Shown: positions 20,144-28,303 of the stretch, one piece after another
Layout: every line of letters begins with the position of its first letter
Numbering within the stretch: the first letter of the stretch is position 1
Assembly (NCBI GenBank): GCA_947493195.1
Contig: CANLQG010000001.1
Span: 744,001 to 808,000, forward strand
Source: an uncultured Sphingomonadaceae bacterium
GTDB taxonomy: Bacteria; Pseudomonadota; Alphaproteobacteria; Sphingomonadales; Sphingomonadaceae
Length of the DNA stretch: 64,000 bases
Direction: 5' to 3'
Translations under genes and position numbers: made by a program
The notes under the pieces: model-generated
Told to the model about the DNA's origin: nothing
What the model saw: only the letters and a program-made list of their open reading frames with translations
Database searches by the model: none

Positions 20144-21706
20144 CTAGCCGATGATCCCGGCCAGCATCGCGCCCCACACGGCAGCCCCGCCGATCAGCGC
20201 AGCAACGATATAGCCCGCCCAGCCGCGCTGCCCTGCCTCGGCCCGGCGGCGTTCCCACAGCAGTTCGACTTCGGGAAGCGGCGGCTGTTCCGGCGCGCCG
20301 CCCTTGGCCGGGTAGCGGTCCTCTATCCGGCGCACGAGATCGGGCAGGCGCAGCAGCGTGTCGATGTCGGTCCGGATGCGGTCGGCAATCGCCGCCTCAG
20401 GGCCCAGTTCGTCACGAATCCAGCTGCGCACGTAGGGCGCGGATACGTCCCACATGTTGATCTGCGGATTCAGCTGGGTGGCGATACCTTCCACCATCAC
20501 CATCGTCTTTTGCAGCAGCAGCAGGTGTGGCTGAGTCTGCATGTCGAAATCGCGGGTGATCGCGAACAGCCCGTCCAGCATCTGGCCCACGGAAAGCTCG
20601 CTCACCGGCTTGCCGCGCATGGGTTCGCCCACGGCGCGAAGGGCGGTCGCGAATTCGTCGCCCGAATGATAGCTGGGCACATATTGCGCCTCGAAATGGA
20701 TCTCGGCCACGCGCTTGTAGTTGCCCGTAATCAGGCCGTAGAGAATCTCCGCCAGCCACTGCCGCGCGCGCCGGTCTATCCGGCCCATGATGCCGAAATC
20801 GATGGCGACGATGGTGCCGTCGGCTTTCACGAACAGGTTGCCCTGGTGCATGTCCGCGTGGAAGAACCCGCCGCTGATCGCCTGCGTCAGGAAAGCCAGC
20901 ACCAGCCGCCGGGCAAGGTCGGGCAGGTCATGCCCGGCTTCGGCCAGCGCGGTCATGTTGCTGATCTTGACCCCGTCGACCCATTCAATGGTGAGCACGC
21001 GGCCATTGGTGCGGTCCCAATCGATGGCGGGTATGGCGTAGCCATCAAAGCCCCTCATCGCGTCGGCGAGTTCGGATGCGCTGGCCGCCTCGCGCCGGAA
21101 ATCCAGCTCCGAATTGCTCCACCGCTTGAAATTGGCGATGGTGAGGCGCGGTCGCAGACGCCTGGCCTCTCCGCCCATCGCCTCAAGATGGGCGGCCGCC
21201 CATTCGTAGGTGGCGATGTCCTGCTCGAACTTCTCGCGGATGCCGGGGCGCAGCACCTTGATGGCGACGGTGCGCCCCTCGGTCGTCACGCCCTTGTGCA
21301 CCTGCGCTATGGACGCAGCGCCCACCGGCTCGGGATCGACTTCGACGAAAAGGTCTTCGAGCGGACGTTCGAAGCTGTCTTCGATCTGCTTGCGGATTGC
21401 GGCGAAGGGCACCGGCGGCAGGCTGTCCTGTAGGCTCAGCAGGTTCTTTGCCGCTTCGTCTCCCACAAGATCGGGCCGCGTCGCCAGTGTCTGCCCCAGC
21501 TTGATCGCGGCGGGGCCGATCTCGCGGAACGCACCCGCGTAATCGGGCTCGCGCGGCTGGATTGTGCCGAAACGGGCGGTGCGGCAAAGCCGCTTTACAG
21601 GAGCCGGCGTGTTGGGATCGCGCTCGATCCCACGCAGCGCGCCATGCCGCGCAAGGATGCGGCCCCATTTGAGGAGCCGCCAGATATGCGTCGAGGGACG
21701 GGTCAC
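20144..21706 (-). CDS. ubiB: Ubiquinone biosynthesis accessory kinase-like protein UbiB
   Basis: 520 aa of the ABC1/ADCK/UbiB family. The family-specific KxGQ motif appears as AAIKLGQTLATRPDLVG, the atypical Ala-rich nucleotide loop as VGAASIAQVHKG, and the catalytic and metal segments as HADMHQGNLFV and AIDFGIMGRID. Two C-terminal membrane helices end the protein (residues about 495-520). UbiB proteins are atypical ATPases needed for ubiquinone synthesis. GTG start, 4 nt after the ubiE stop; ubiE and ubiB are clearly one operon. Confidence 0.96.
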   Translation of the reverse strand: MTRPSTHIWRLLKWGRILARHGALRGIERDPNTPAPVKRLCRTARFGTIQPREPDYAGAFREIGPAAIKLGQTLATRPDLVGDEAAKNLLSLQDSLPPVPFAAIRKQIEDSFERPLEDLFVEVDPEPVGAASIAQVHKGVTTEGRTVAIKVLRPGIREKFEQDIATYEWAAAHLEAMGGEARRLRPRLTIANFKRWSNSELDFRREAASASELADAMRGFDGYAIPAIDWDRTNGRVLTIEWVDGVKISNMTALAEAGHDLPDLARRLVLAFLTQAISGGFFHADMHQGNLFVKADGTIVAIDFGIMGRIDRRARQWLAEILYGLITGNYKRVAEIHFEAQYVPSYHSGDEFATALRAVGEPMRGKPVSELSVGQMLDGLFAITRDFDMQTQPHLLLLQKTMVMVEGIATQLNPQINMWDVSAPYVRSWIRDELGPEAAIADRIRTDIDTLLRLPDLVRRIEDRYPAKGGAPEQPPLPEVELLWERRRAEAGQRGWAGYIVAALIGGAAVWGAMLAGIIG

Positions 21707-21710
21707 GCGG

Positions 21711-22454
21711 TCAGACTTTCCATCCCGAATGGATGTTCACCGCGCCGCCCAGGATCCTCTCCACCCGTGTGCGCACGAAACCCGCGTCGCGGATCATCGC
21801 CTCGAACTCGGGCGGCCTGGGGAAGCGGCGGATCGATTCGGCGAGATACCGGTAACTGTCCTCGTCACCGGCGATGGCCTTGCCGATCTTGGGCATCAGC
21901 TTGTGCGAATAGGCGTCGTAGACCTCCTTGAAGCCCGGCCATTCGGTGGTGCTGAATTCCATGCAGTAGAACCGCCCGCCATACTTCAGCACGCGGTGAG
22001 CTTCGCGCAGCGCCCTGTCGATGTGGGTGACGTTCCGGATGCCGAAGACGATGGTGTAGGCATCGAACTGCTTGTTTGGATAAGTCAGCGTCTCGGCATT
22101 CTGGCAGGACCAGCTAAGGCCATCGATGCCGCGCTCCATCGCGCGCTCGATGCCGACGTCCAGCATGTCCTGGTTGATATCGGCCACCACCACTTCGGCG
22201 CCCTTGGCAGCCATGCGGAACGCGATGTCGCCGGTGCCGCCCGCCATGTCGAGGATCGCCTCGCCCGCCTGCGGCTTCACGCGCCGTACGAACTGGTCCT
22301 TCCACAGGCGGTGCATCCCGCCCGACATGGCATCGTTCATGATGTCGTACTTGCGTGCGACATTGGAGAAGACCGCGCCCACGCGCTGGGTCTTCTCTTC
22401 CGGGGCCACATCTTCGTAGCCGAAGGAGACGGTGTCGGGTTTTGGCTCGCTCAT
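21711..22454 (-). CDS. ubiE: Ubiquinone/menaquinone biosynthesis C-methyltransferase UbiE
   Basis: 247 aa SAM-dependent methyltransferase. The UbiE signatures are YDIMNDAMSGGMHRLWKD near the N-terminus, the SAM motif LDMAGGTGDIAFR and the second signature FGIRNVTHIDRALREAHRVLK, followed by the C-terminal GGAVNIHSGWKV. It C-methylates the benzoquinone ring. The ATG at 22454 gives the standard length; an earlier in-frame start would run into the mutM promoter. Divergent from mutM with a 56-bp gap. Confidence 0.97.
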   Translation of the reverse strand: MSEPKPDTVSFGYEDVAPEEKTQRVGAVFSNVARKYDIMNDAMSGGMHRLWKDQFVRRVKPQAGEAILDMAGGTGDIAFRMAAKGAEVVVADINQDMLDVGIERAMERGIDGLSWSCQNAETLTYPNKQFDAYTIVFGIRNVTHIDRALREAHRVLKYGGRFYCMEFSTTEWPGFKEVYDAYSHKLMPKIGKAIAGDEDSYRYLAESIRRFPRPPEFEAMIRDAGFVRTRVERILGGAVNIHSGWKV

Positions 22455-22510
22455 GCCGCTGCACTTAGGGGCAATTGCCCGCGGCGCAAAGGGTGTTAAA
22501 GGGTCAGGCC

Positions 22511-23326
22511 ATGCCGGAACTTCCCGAGGTAGAAACAACCGTGCGCGGCCTGGCACGCTTTCTCGATGGCGCGCGGATAGAGCGCGTCACGCTGGGGCGG
22601 CCCGACATGCGCTTCCCTTTCCCTGCGGGCCTCGGCCAGGCGATGACGGGCGCGCGGGTGACCGGGCTTGGCCGCCGCGCGAAGTATGGCCTGATCGACA
22701 CGGATCGCGGCCACACCATGATCTTCCATCTGGGAATGAGCGGCCGCTGGCGGATCGACCCGGACCTGCCCGACAAACACGATCACCTGCTGCTGGAAAC
22801 TGCCGACCACCGCTTTGCCCTCAACGACCCGCGCCGCTTCGGCTATGTCGACCTCGTGGAAACGGGTGCGCTGGACGCATGGCCCGCTTTTGCCGCGATG
22901 GGGCCGGAGCCACTAGGAGACTTGCTTACCGTCGATCACCTGCGCGCGGCCATCAAGGGGCGCAAGCAGGCGATCAAGCTGCTGCTGCTGGACCAGCACG
23001 TGGTGGCAGGGCTTGGCAACATCTACGTGTGCGAGGCGCTGCACCGGGCGGGTATCGATCCGCGCAAGGCCGGAGGGCGAGTCTATCGTCCCGCGCTGGA
23101 GCGGCTGGTGCCGGCGATCAAGGACGTGCTGGAACAATCGATTCGCGACGGTGGCTCTACCCTGCGGGACTATGCCGCGCCTTCGGGTGAGCTGGGCTAT
23201 TTCGCCACGCGGTTCCTTGTTTACGGGCGCGAGGGCGAGCCTTGTATCTCCTGCGGCGAAGGCCATATCAGGCGCATAGTACAGGGCGGTCGCAGCACCT
23301 GGTTCTGTCCTGCTTGCCAGAAGTAG
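22511..23326 (+). CDS. mutM: Formamidopyrimidine-DNA glycosylase (Fpg/MutM)
   Basis: 271 aa. The N-terminus PELPEVET carries the catalytic Pro (after Met removal) and Glu. The helix-two-turn-helix region and the zinc finger (CISCGEGHIRRI, then the Arg-containing loop GGRSTWFCPACQK) are intact. It removes 8-oxoguanine and formamidopyrimidines and nicks the abasic site. Upstream gap is 56 bp with ubiE; rpsT follows 126 bp downstream. Confidence 0.97.
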   Translation: MPELPEVETTVRGLARFLDGARIERVTLGRPDMRFPFPAGLGQAMTGARVTGLGRRAKYGLIDTDRGHTMIFHLGMSGRWRIDPDLPDKHDHLLLETADHRFALNDPRRFGYVDLVETGALDAWPAFAAMGPEPLGDLLTVDHLRAAIKGRKQAIKLLLLDQHVVAGLGNIYVCEALHRAGIDPRKAGGRVYRPALERLVPAIKDVLEQSIRDGGSTLRDYAAPSGELGYFATRFLVYGREGEPCISCGEGHIRRIVQGGRSTWFCPACQK

Positions 23327-23452
23327 GAGAATCCTTGACCTTTTGTCTCGGACACACTAGTTGCGCCGCTTTCCGGCGGGATTACCGTCGACTCAGCTTT
23401 ACCTAGCACAGGATTTAAACGGGCGGTTTCGCTGCTCGAAACAAGGACAGAC

Positions 23453-23713
23453 ATGGCCAACACGCTGCAAGCCAAGAAGCGCATCCGTCGCAACAACACC
23501 CGGGCCGCCATCAACGGCGCCCGCAAGAGCCGCATCCGTGGCTTCATCAAGAAGGTCGAGACAGCCGTCACCGAAGGCGACAAGGCTGCCGCACAGGAAG
23601 CGCTGAAGGTTGCCCAGCCGGAAATCGCCAAGGGCGTTTCCAAGGGCGTGCTGCACAAGAACACTGCCGCTCGCAAGATGAGCCGCCTGAGCAAGCGCGT
23701 CTCCGCTCTCTGA
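23453..23713 (+). CDS. rpsT: 30S ribosomal protein S20
   Basis: 86 aa, strongly basic, all-helical protein with the S20 pattern [21 protein letters not shown] at its start and [17 protein letters not shown] at its end. It binds 16S rRNA early in 30S assembly. It sits between mutM and dnaA, as in many alphaproteobacteria. A good terminator lies about 75 nt downstream. Confidence 0.97.
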   Translation: MANTLQAKKRIRRNNTRAAINGARKSRIRGFIKKVETAVTEGDKAAAQEALKVAQPEIAKGVSKGVLHKNTAARKMSRLSKRVSAL

Positions 23714-23787
23714 TTCGCTTTTCTCGCACCCGAGTCGGGTGCGATTGACGGCGATTTGCGGAACGAAATCGGAACAGATTTCAGCAG

Positions 23788-23817
23788 GGGCTGGTGGTTT
23801 TTCCACCGGCCCTTTTT
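23788..23817 (+). terminator. Intrinsic terminator after rpsT
   Basis: Stem GGGCTGGTGG / CCACCGGCCC (10 bp, one wobble), a TTTTT loop and a TTTTT tail. A second perfect palindrome (TCGCACCCGA G TCGGGTGCGA, 23724-23744) lies just upstream but has no T-run. Confidence 0.85.
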
Positions 23818-24246
23818 GCAGGTGCGAGAGAAGCTGAACCCGGCTGCGCGTAAACGTAAGGAATCTCGCGATTCGCGGGATTGTCACAAAACTATCGTTA
23901 TTTTTCAGATGGATGAACGCAAGTCCGCGGCCTCCCGACCTGTCAATGACCATTTTTTGAAAATATTTCAGGGGATGGTCTTGAGGTTCCCCGGCAGTCC
24001 TTCATAACAGACTTCCGGTCGCGACGATTGCCGTCGCAGCCATCAACAACCGAGTTGTCAACGGGGGCATCGGTGCGCGCAACAGGCGTTCACCGGGCGG
24101 GGGAGTTTTGTCACCGGTTTCGGTATCGATTTGTGACGTCGGGCAGGCCGGCATTCGGATTTGTGGGATTTGGAAAAAAGATGATTCGGATGGGACCGCA
24201 CAGCGGGCGCAACAACAGTGCGAAGAACGAGGGTTCAGAAAACAAT
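23818..24246 (+). other. rpsT-dnaA intergenic region, no gene seen
   Basis: About 430 bp of non-coding sequence precede dnaA. It contains one AT-rich tract (about 23951-23972) and several TTGTCA-type words, but I find no canonical TTATCCACA DnaA box cluster. It presumably holds the dnaA promoter. Two in-frame ATGs at 24181 and 24190 could extend DnaA, but the added residues do not look like DnaA. Confidence 0.5.
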
Positions 24247-25650
24247 ATGGAAGAGCAGGAAGCGATCGATCTCGCAGCGGACTGGGCTGACATTAGCCAG
24301 GGCCTGCGAAAGGATCTCGGGCACCAGCTTTTCACGCAGTGGATCAAGCCGATCCAGCTGGGCAAGCTGGACCACGAGACCGGCACGCTGGACCTGTTCC
24401 TGCCCACCGAATTTTCCGCCAGCTGGGTAGAAGATCGCTATCACGACCGGCTGTCGCTGGCATGGAAGATCGCCAGCAGCGAAGTGCGTCACATCGCCGT
24501 CAAGGTGCATCCCGGTCGCCGCAAGATCGCCGACCTCGACCTGCGCGGCCACGACGGTTTCGGCCACCGCGCCGCCAACGATGCCAGCCTGGCGATGGAA
24601 TCGATCGGCGATGATGGCTTCACCGCCAGCGTCGGCCTCGATCCCAGCCAGACTTTCGCCTCCTTCGTTACCGGCAGCACCAACGTGCTGGCGAAGAACG
24701 CCGCGGAGCGCATGGCCAAGGCGGAAAAGCCGCAGTTCAGCCCGCTCTACCTGAAAGCCGCCACCGGCCAGGGCAAGACGCACCTGCTGCACGCCATCGG
24801 CCACTCCTACCTGCAGACCCACCCGCGGGCGCGCATCTTCTACTGCTCGGCAGAGCGGTTCATGGTGGAGTTCGTGCAGGCCCTGAAATCGAACGAGATG
24901 ATCGAGTTCAAGGCGCGCCTGCGCGGGTTCGACCTGCTGCTGGTGGACGACATCCAGTTCATCATCGGCAAGGCTTCCGCACAGGAAGAGCTGCTCTATA
25001 CGATCGACGCGCTGCTGGCCGAAGGCAAGCGACTGGTCTTCGCCGCCGACCGCGCCCCGCAGGCGCTCGACGGTGTCGAGCCGCGCCTCCTCTCGCGCCT
25101 GTCGATGGGCCTTGTCGCCGACATCCAGCCCGCCGATATCGAGCTGCGCCGCGCCATCCTCGAATCGAAACTGACCAGGTTCGCCCCGCTCGAAGTGCCC
25201 GGCGACGTGATCGATTTCCTCGCCCGCACCGTGTCGCGCAACGTGCGTGAACTGGTGGGCGGCCTCAACAAGCTGATCGCCTATGCCCAGCTGACCGGGC
25301 AGGAAGTCTCGCTGCAACTGGCAGAGGAACAACTGACCGATATCCTGTCGGCCAACCGTCGCCGCATCACCATCGACGAAATCCAGCGCACGGTCTGCCA
25401 GTTCTACCGCATCGACCGCGCCGAAATGTCTTCCAAGCGTCGTGCCCGCGCCGTGGTGCGTCCGCGCCAGGTCGCCATGTATCTCGCCAAGGTGCTGACG
25501 CCGCGCAGCTACCCCGAAATCGGTCGCAAGTTCGGTGGCCGCGATCACTCGACGGTAATCCACGCCGTGCGCCTGATCGAGGACCTGCGTCAGCGCGATG
25601 CCGACATGGACGGCGACGTGCGCAGCCTGCTGCGCCAGCTGGAGAGTTAG
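24247..25650 (+). CDS. dnaA: Chromosomal replication initiator DnaA
   Basis: 467 aa. Domain I starts at the N-terminus (LRKDLGHQLFTQWIKPIQ). The AAA+ core has Walker A in ATGQGKTHLLHAIG, Walker B in LLLVDDIQF, and sensor and arginine-finger residues in EPRLLSRLSMGL. Domain IV ends with the DnaA signature, here SYPEIGRKFGGRDHSTVIHA. I chose ATG 24247, which gives a normal length and sits 13 nt from GAGGG; this spacing is slightly long, so the start is not fully certain. Immediately after the stop is a structured repeat element shared with rpmH. Confidence 0.97.
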   Translation: MEEQEAIDLAADWADISQGLRKDLGHQLFTQWIKPIQLGKLDHETGTLDLFLPTEFSASWVEDRYHDRLSLAWKIASSEVRHIAVKVHPGRRKIADLDLRGHDGFGHRAANDASLAMESIGDDGFTASVGLDPSQTFASFVTGSTNVLAKNAAERMAKAEKPQFSPLYLKAATGQGKTHLLHAIGHSYLQTHPRARIFYCSAERFMVEFVQALKSNEMIEFKARLRGFDLLLVDDIQFIIGKASAQEELLYTIDALLAEGKRLVFAADRAPQALDGVEPRLLSRLSMGLVADIQPADIELRRAILESKLTRFAPLEVPGDVIDFLARTVSRNVRELVGGLNKLIAYAQLTGQEVSLQLAEEQLTDILSANRRRITIDEIQRTVCQFYRIDRAEMSSKRRARAVVRPRQVAMYLAKVLTPRSYPEIGRKFGGRDHSTVIHAVRLIEDLRQRDADMDGDVRSLLRQLES

Positions 25651-25660
25651 TTTGCTTCAT

Positions 25661-25760
25661 GAACCCGCATCCGCGGGTTCGTCCTCGCTAGACGCGCAGC
25701 ATTGCTGCGCCCGCTGCGGGCGGGCGTTCGCCCTTGCGGTCGGCTAAGCGCCGACCGTTT
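25661..25760 (+). repeat. Multi-hairpin element, copy 1 (after dnaA)
   Basis: Begins 10 nt after the dnaA stop. Modules in order: hairpin 1 GAACCCGC ATCC GCGGGTTC; the linker GTCCTCGCTAGACGCG; hairpin 2 GCGCAGC ATT GCTGCGC; the palindrome CCCGCTGCGGG; hairpin 4 GGGC GTTC GCCC; TTGCGG; hairpin 5 CGGTCGGC TAAGC GCCGACCG, then TTT. The same modules, with the same linkers but different and still complementary stems in hairpins 1, 4 and 5, follow rpmH on the minus strand. It may act as a composite terminator or a 3'-end structure, or be a mobile palindromic repeat. Confidence 0.75.
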
Positions 25761-25914
25761 CCCTCGCATTTCTGGAGGCTGGCGCAAGTCTCGGTCGCCA
25801 CCAGCGACCGACAGCGCGCGAATTGCGCGTCGCCCGGTAGGGCAAAAGCCAAGTGAGCGAACGCGAACGCCTGCGCTTGAGGCTTAGGCAAAAAAGGTCC
25901 AACAGCCCCGTGCA
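25761..25914 (+). other. Further hairpin-rich spacer between copy 1 and the MoeB-like gene
   Basis: No gene seen. It contains an 8-bp stem TCGGTCGC / GCGACCGA (25791-25811), a 5-bp CGCGC / GCGCG hairpin (25815-25829) and GCCC GGTA GGGC (25832-25843) in direct succession. The density of stems continues that of copy 1, so the element may extend to about 25843. Confidence 0.45.
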
Positions 25915-26694
25915 ATGAGCGATACGCCCCACCCCCTCACCGAAGAACGGCTGGACCGCTTCGCCCGCCATATTGTGCTGCCCGAAGTCGGCGGTGCGGG
26001 GCAAGCGGCACTCTCCCGCGCGCATGTCGTGCTGGTGGGCCTGGGCGGGATCGGCGCACCCGCGCTGCAATATCTGGCGGGGGCGGGTATCGGCCAGCTT
26101 ACCCTGGTCGACGACGACAAGGTCTCGGCCAGCAACCTGCAACGCCAGACCATCTACACCACCCGCGACATCGGCCACGGCAAGGCGGTATCTGCGCGGC
26201 GCTGGCTGGCGAACTTCGACGAGAAGCTGTCCGTTTCCATCCACGATAGACGCATCATGCCAGACAATGTCGGCGGCCTGATCGAAGGCGTGGACCTGGT
26301 GATCGATGGCACCGACAACTTCGCCACTCGTCTCGCCGTGTCCGATGCCTGCGTGGCGGCGGGCGTGCCATTGCTGTCTGCCGCCGTAGGGCGCTTTCAG
26401 GGGCAGGTCGGCGCCTTTGCCGGACACCGCGCGGACCAGCCGTGCTACCGCTGCTTTGTTGGCGATGCCTTCGATGCCGAGGATTGCGACACCTGCGCAG
26501 AGGACGGCGTCCTCGGCGCAATGGTCGGCTGGGTCGGCACCTTTGCCGCGATGCAGGCGATCCGCCTGCTGGTGAGCGCCACCGGCGGAATGGGCGACCC
26601 CCAATTCGGCAAGCTGCACCTGATGGACGGCTTGAAGCCCGGCATGCGCATGCTCATGATCGCCAAGGACCCTGCCTGCAGCGCATGCGGCTAG
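25915..26694 (+). CDS. MoeB/ThiF-family sulfur-carrier adenylyltransferase
   Basis: 259 aa E1-like enzyme. It starts with the family pattern ERLDRFARHIVLPEVGGAGQAAL and the nucleotide motif VGLGGIGAPALQYLAGAGIG, then LVDDDKVSASNLQRQ and IDGTDNFATR. Two CxxC pairs bind zinc: CYRC in the middle and CSAC at the very end. It adenylates the C-terminal Gly of a ThiS/MoaD-like carrier for thiamine or molybdopterin synthesis; no carrier gene is adjacent, so which pathway it serves is open. There is no rhodanese domain. Confidence 0.9.
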   Translation: MSDTPHPLTEERLDRFARHIVLPEVGGAGQAALSRAHVVLVGLGGIGAPALQYLAGAGIGQLTLVDDDKVSASNLQRQTIYTTRDIGHGKAVSARRWLANFDEKLSVSIHDRRIMPDNVGGLIEGVDLVIDGTDNFATRLAVSDACVAAGVPLLSAAVGRFQGQVGAFAGHRADQPCYRCFVGDAFDAEDCDTCAEDGVLGAMVGWVGTFAAMQAIRLLVSATGGMGDPQFGKLHLMDGLKPGMRMLMIAKDPACSACG

Positions 26695-26830
26695 CCCAGA
26701 TTTGACTTTGCCCGCCGGCAGGCAGACAATTCTTGCGTCGAGGGACGGCTTTGTTGTTGGTCGCAGGGTCGCCCGCCCCTTTGCAGCGCATGCCATGGTG
26801 GCGTGCGCCGATTACCAACGGGGGAATCTC

Positions 26831-27295
26831 ATGAAAAAACTTATGCTTGGAAGTCTGGCTGCCGCTCTGGCGCTGGCCACCGCGTCGGCTCCTGCCTCGG
26901 CGCAACTTAGCGAGTACGAGGATTACGAATATTCCGATTCAGTGGTGGAATTGACCACCGTTCGCGTCGATCCCGGCCAGCTCGACACATACCTGGAAGG
27001 TCTGCGGCAGACCTGGGTCGCCAGCAATGAAGTGGCCAAACAGCTCGGCCATATCGAGGATTATGGCATCTACGCCAACATGGCACCGAGCAGCGGTGAC
27101 TTCCACCTGCTGCTGGTGATCGAGTTCCCGGGCGAGAACATGCAGCCCTCTCGCGAACGTTACGACGCGTTCATGGATGCCTGGGGCGAGGCGAACATGC
27201 AGAACTCGAACGAGACCGTGGTGAACCTCTACAACGAGATTCGCGAGATCCAGGGCGTGTACCTGACCCGCGAGATCATGATGAAGATGGACTGA
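26831..27295 (+). CDS. Secreted protein of unknown function
   Basis: 154 aa. A clear signal peptide (KKLMLGSLAAALALATASAP, cleaved after ASA) is followed by about 130 residues. The mature part begins with an acidic Tyr-rich stretch (SEYEDYEYSDS), then VELTTVRVDPGQLDTYLEGL, and LLVIEFPG before the end; this could be a dimeric alpha/beta-barrel (ABM-like) fold, but no family is assigned. The ATG at 26831 follows GGGGGAA; longer in-frame starts upstream would put residues ahead of the signal peptide. Confidence 0.8.
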   Translation: MKKLMLGSLAAALALATASAPASAQLSEYEDYEYSDSVVELTTVRVDPGQLDTYLEGLRQTWVASNEVAKQLGHIEDYGIYANMAPSSGDFHLLLVIEFPGENMQPSRERYDAFMDAWGEANMQNSNETVVNLYNEIREIQGVYLTREIMMKMD

Positions 27296-27302
27296 TCGTT
27301 TC

Positions 27303-27327
27303 GCCGCCGGGCCAGCGGTCCGGCGGC
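27303..27327 (+). terminator. GC-rich hairpin after the secreted protein
   Basis: An 11-bp stem GCCGCCGGGCC / GGTCCGGCGGC with an AGC loop lies 8 nt after the stop codon. There is no T-run, so intrinsic termination is doubtful and 3'-end protection is equally possible. Confidence 0.4.
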
Positions 27328-27412
27328 ACCACTCAGGCCTGCGGAACGCACGTCCGCCTGTTTAGCGTGTCCGCCACCCGCGCAGGCAATCGTCCGCTAT
27401 CGAGCCTCGAGA

Positions 27413-27529
27413 TTAAGGCTGCCGCCACTTCCTCTGGTTGTACGCGTTCCGCATGGCCTCGCGCGTTTCGGGATCGGGGCGGCAAGGCAGCAGCACTAGC
27501 AGGCCCAGTATTCTCAACACGCGCGTCAT
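27413..27529 (-). CDS. Possible 38-aa small membrane peptide
   Basis: A short frame beginning MTRVLRILGLLVLLPCRP has a hydrophobic first half and a charged Arg/Lys/Gln-rich tail. It sits 37 nt downstream of the sirtuin gene on the same strand. The composition is protein-like, but the Shine-Dalgarno is poor and no family is recognised. The rest of the 27328-27566 gap shows nothing. Confidence 0.3.
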   Translation of the reverse strand: MTRVLRILGLLVLLPCRPDPETREAMRNAYNQRKWRQP

Positions 27530-27566
27530 GGCGGCTACCATGCCGCGTGATGGTTGATATCAGGTT

Positions 27567-28277
27567 CTAGGCGCGCAGGACCTCGTCTACCCATGCGGGC
27601 ACGAGCACACTAGCCGCGCCCAGCCGGGCCTCGTCGAAATTGCGACTGCCAAGGCTCTCCTCGAGGTTCAGTTCCAGCGTGCGTGCGCCGCTTGCAGCGG
27701 CCTGCTGGACGAACCCGGCGGCAGGATAGACCGCTCCGGAAGTGCCGATGGAAACGAACAGGTCCGCGCGGGCCAGCGCATCGAAAATGCGGTCCATCTG
27801 GTAGGGCATTTCCCCGAACCACACGATGTCGGGCCGCATGGCCGCCTTGCCGCAGGACGGGCAGGCAGGACCGTGGCCCAGCGGCCCCTCCCAACGGTGC
27901 CGGGCATCGCACGCGCGGCACCATGCCGACAGCGCCTCCCCATGCATGTGCAGCACGCGCCGCGCTCCGCCGCGTTCGTGCAGGTCGTCGATATTCTGGG
28001 TGACGAGCAGCAGTTCTCCGTTCCACTCTTGGTCGAGCCGTCCCAGCGCTTCGTGCGCGGGATTGGGCTGGGCGGCACGTATCTGCGCGCGCCGCTCATC
28101 GTAAAAACGCTGGACCAGCGCCGGATCGCGGGCGAACCCTTCGGGCGTGGCGACCTCTTCTACGGGGTGGTTTTCCCACAGCCCGTCCTCGGCGCGAAAG
28201 GTCTTCAGCCCGCTTTCGGCGGATATTCCTGCGCCGGTCAGGATCACGATGTTGCGGATGCCAGTCATGACGCGCAT
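27567..28277 (-). CDS. cobB: NAD-dependent class III sirtuin (CobB type)
   Basis: 236 aa. The sirtuin core shows the segment TGAGISAESGLKTFRAEDGLWE, TQNIDDLHERGG, the catalytic His in VLHMHGE and a zinc ribbon of C..C...C..C (CRAC, CPSC). The substrate residues FYDERR give the Tyr-x-x-Arg pair typical of class III enzymes that remove succinyl or malonyl groups as well as acetyl. ATGs at 28277 or 28268 could start it. It is divergent from dapB with only 26 bp between the starts. Confidence 0.93.
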   Translation of the reverse strand: MRVMTGIRNIVILTGAGISAESGLKTFRAEDGLWENHPVEEVATPEGFARDPALVQRFYDERRAQIRAAQPNPAHEALGRLDQEWNGELLLVTQNIDDLHERGGARRVLHMHGEALSAWCRACDARHRWEGPLGHGPACPSCGKAAMRPDIVWFGEMPYQMDRIFDALARADLFVSIGTSGAVYPAAGFVQQAAASGARTLELNLEESLGSRNFDEARLGAASVLVPAWVDEVLRA

Positions 28278-28303
28278 GAAGCACACAAAGAACAGGAGTA
28301 TCA

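Noticed and set aside
18944..21433. An 829-codon open frame opposite the ubiB and membrane genes
   Set aside because: It spans two well-supported genes on the other strand and encodes low-complexity Gln/His/Arg-rich sequence.
23714..24246. oriC upstream of dnaA
   Set aside because: No cluster of DnaA boxes within one mismatch of the consensus was found, and alphaproteobacterial origins are often far from dnaA.
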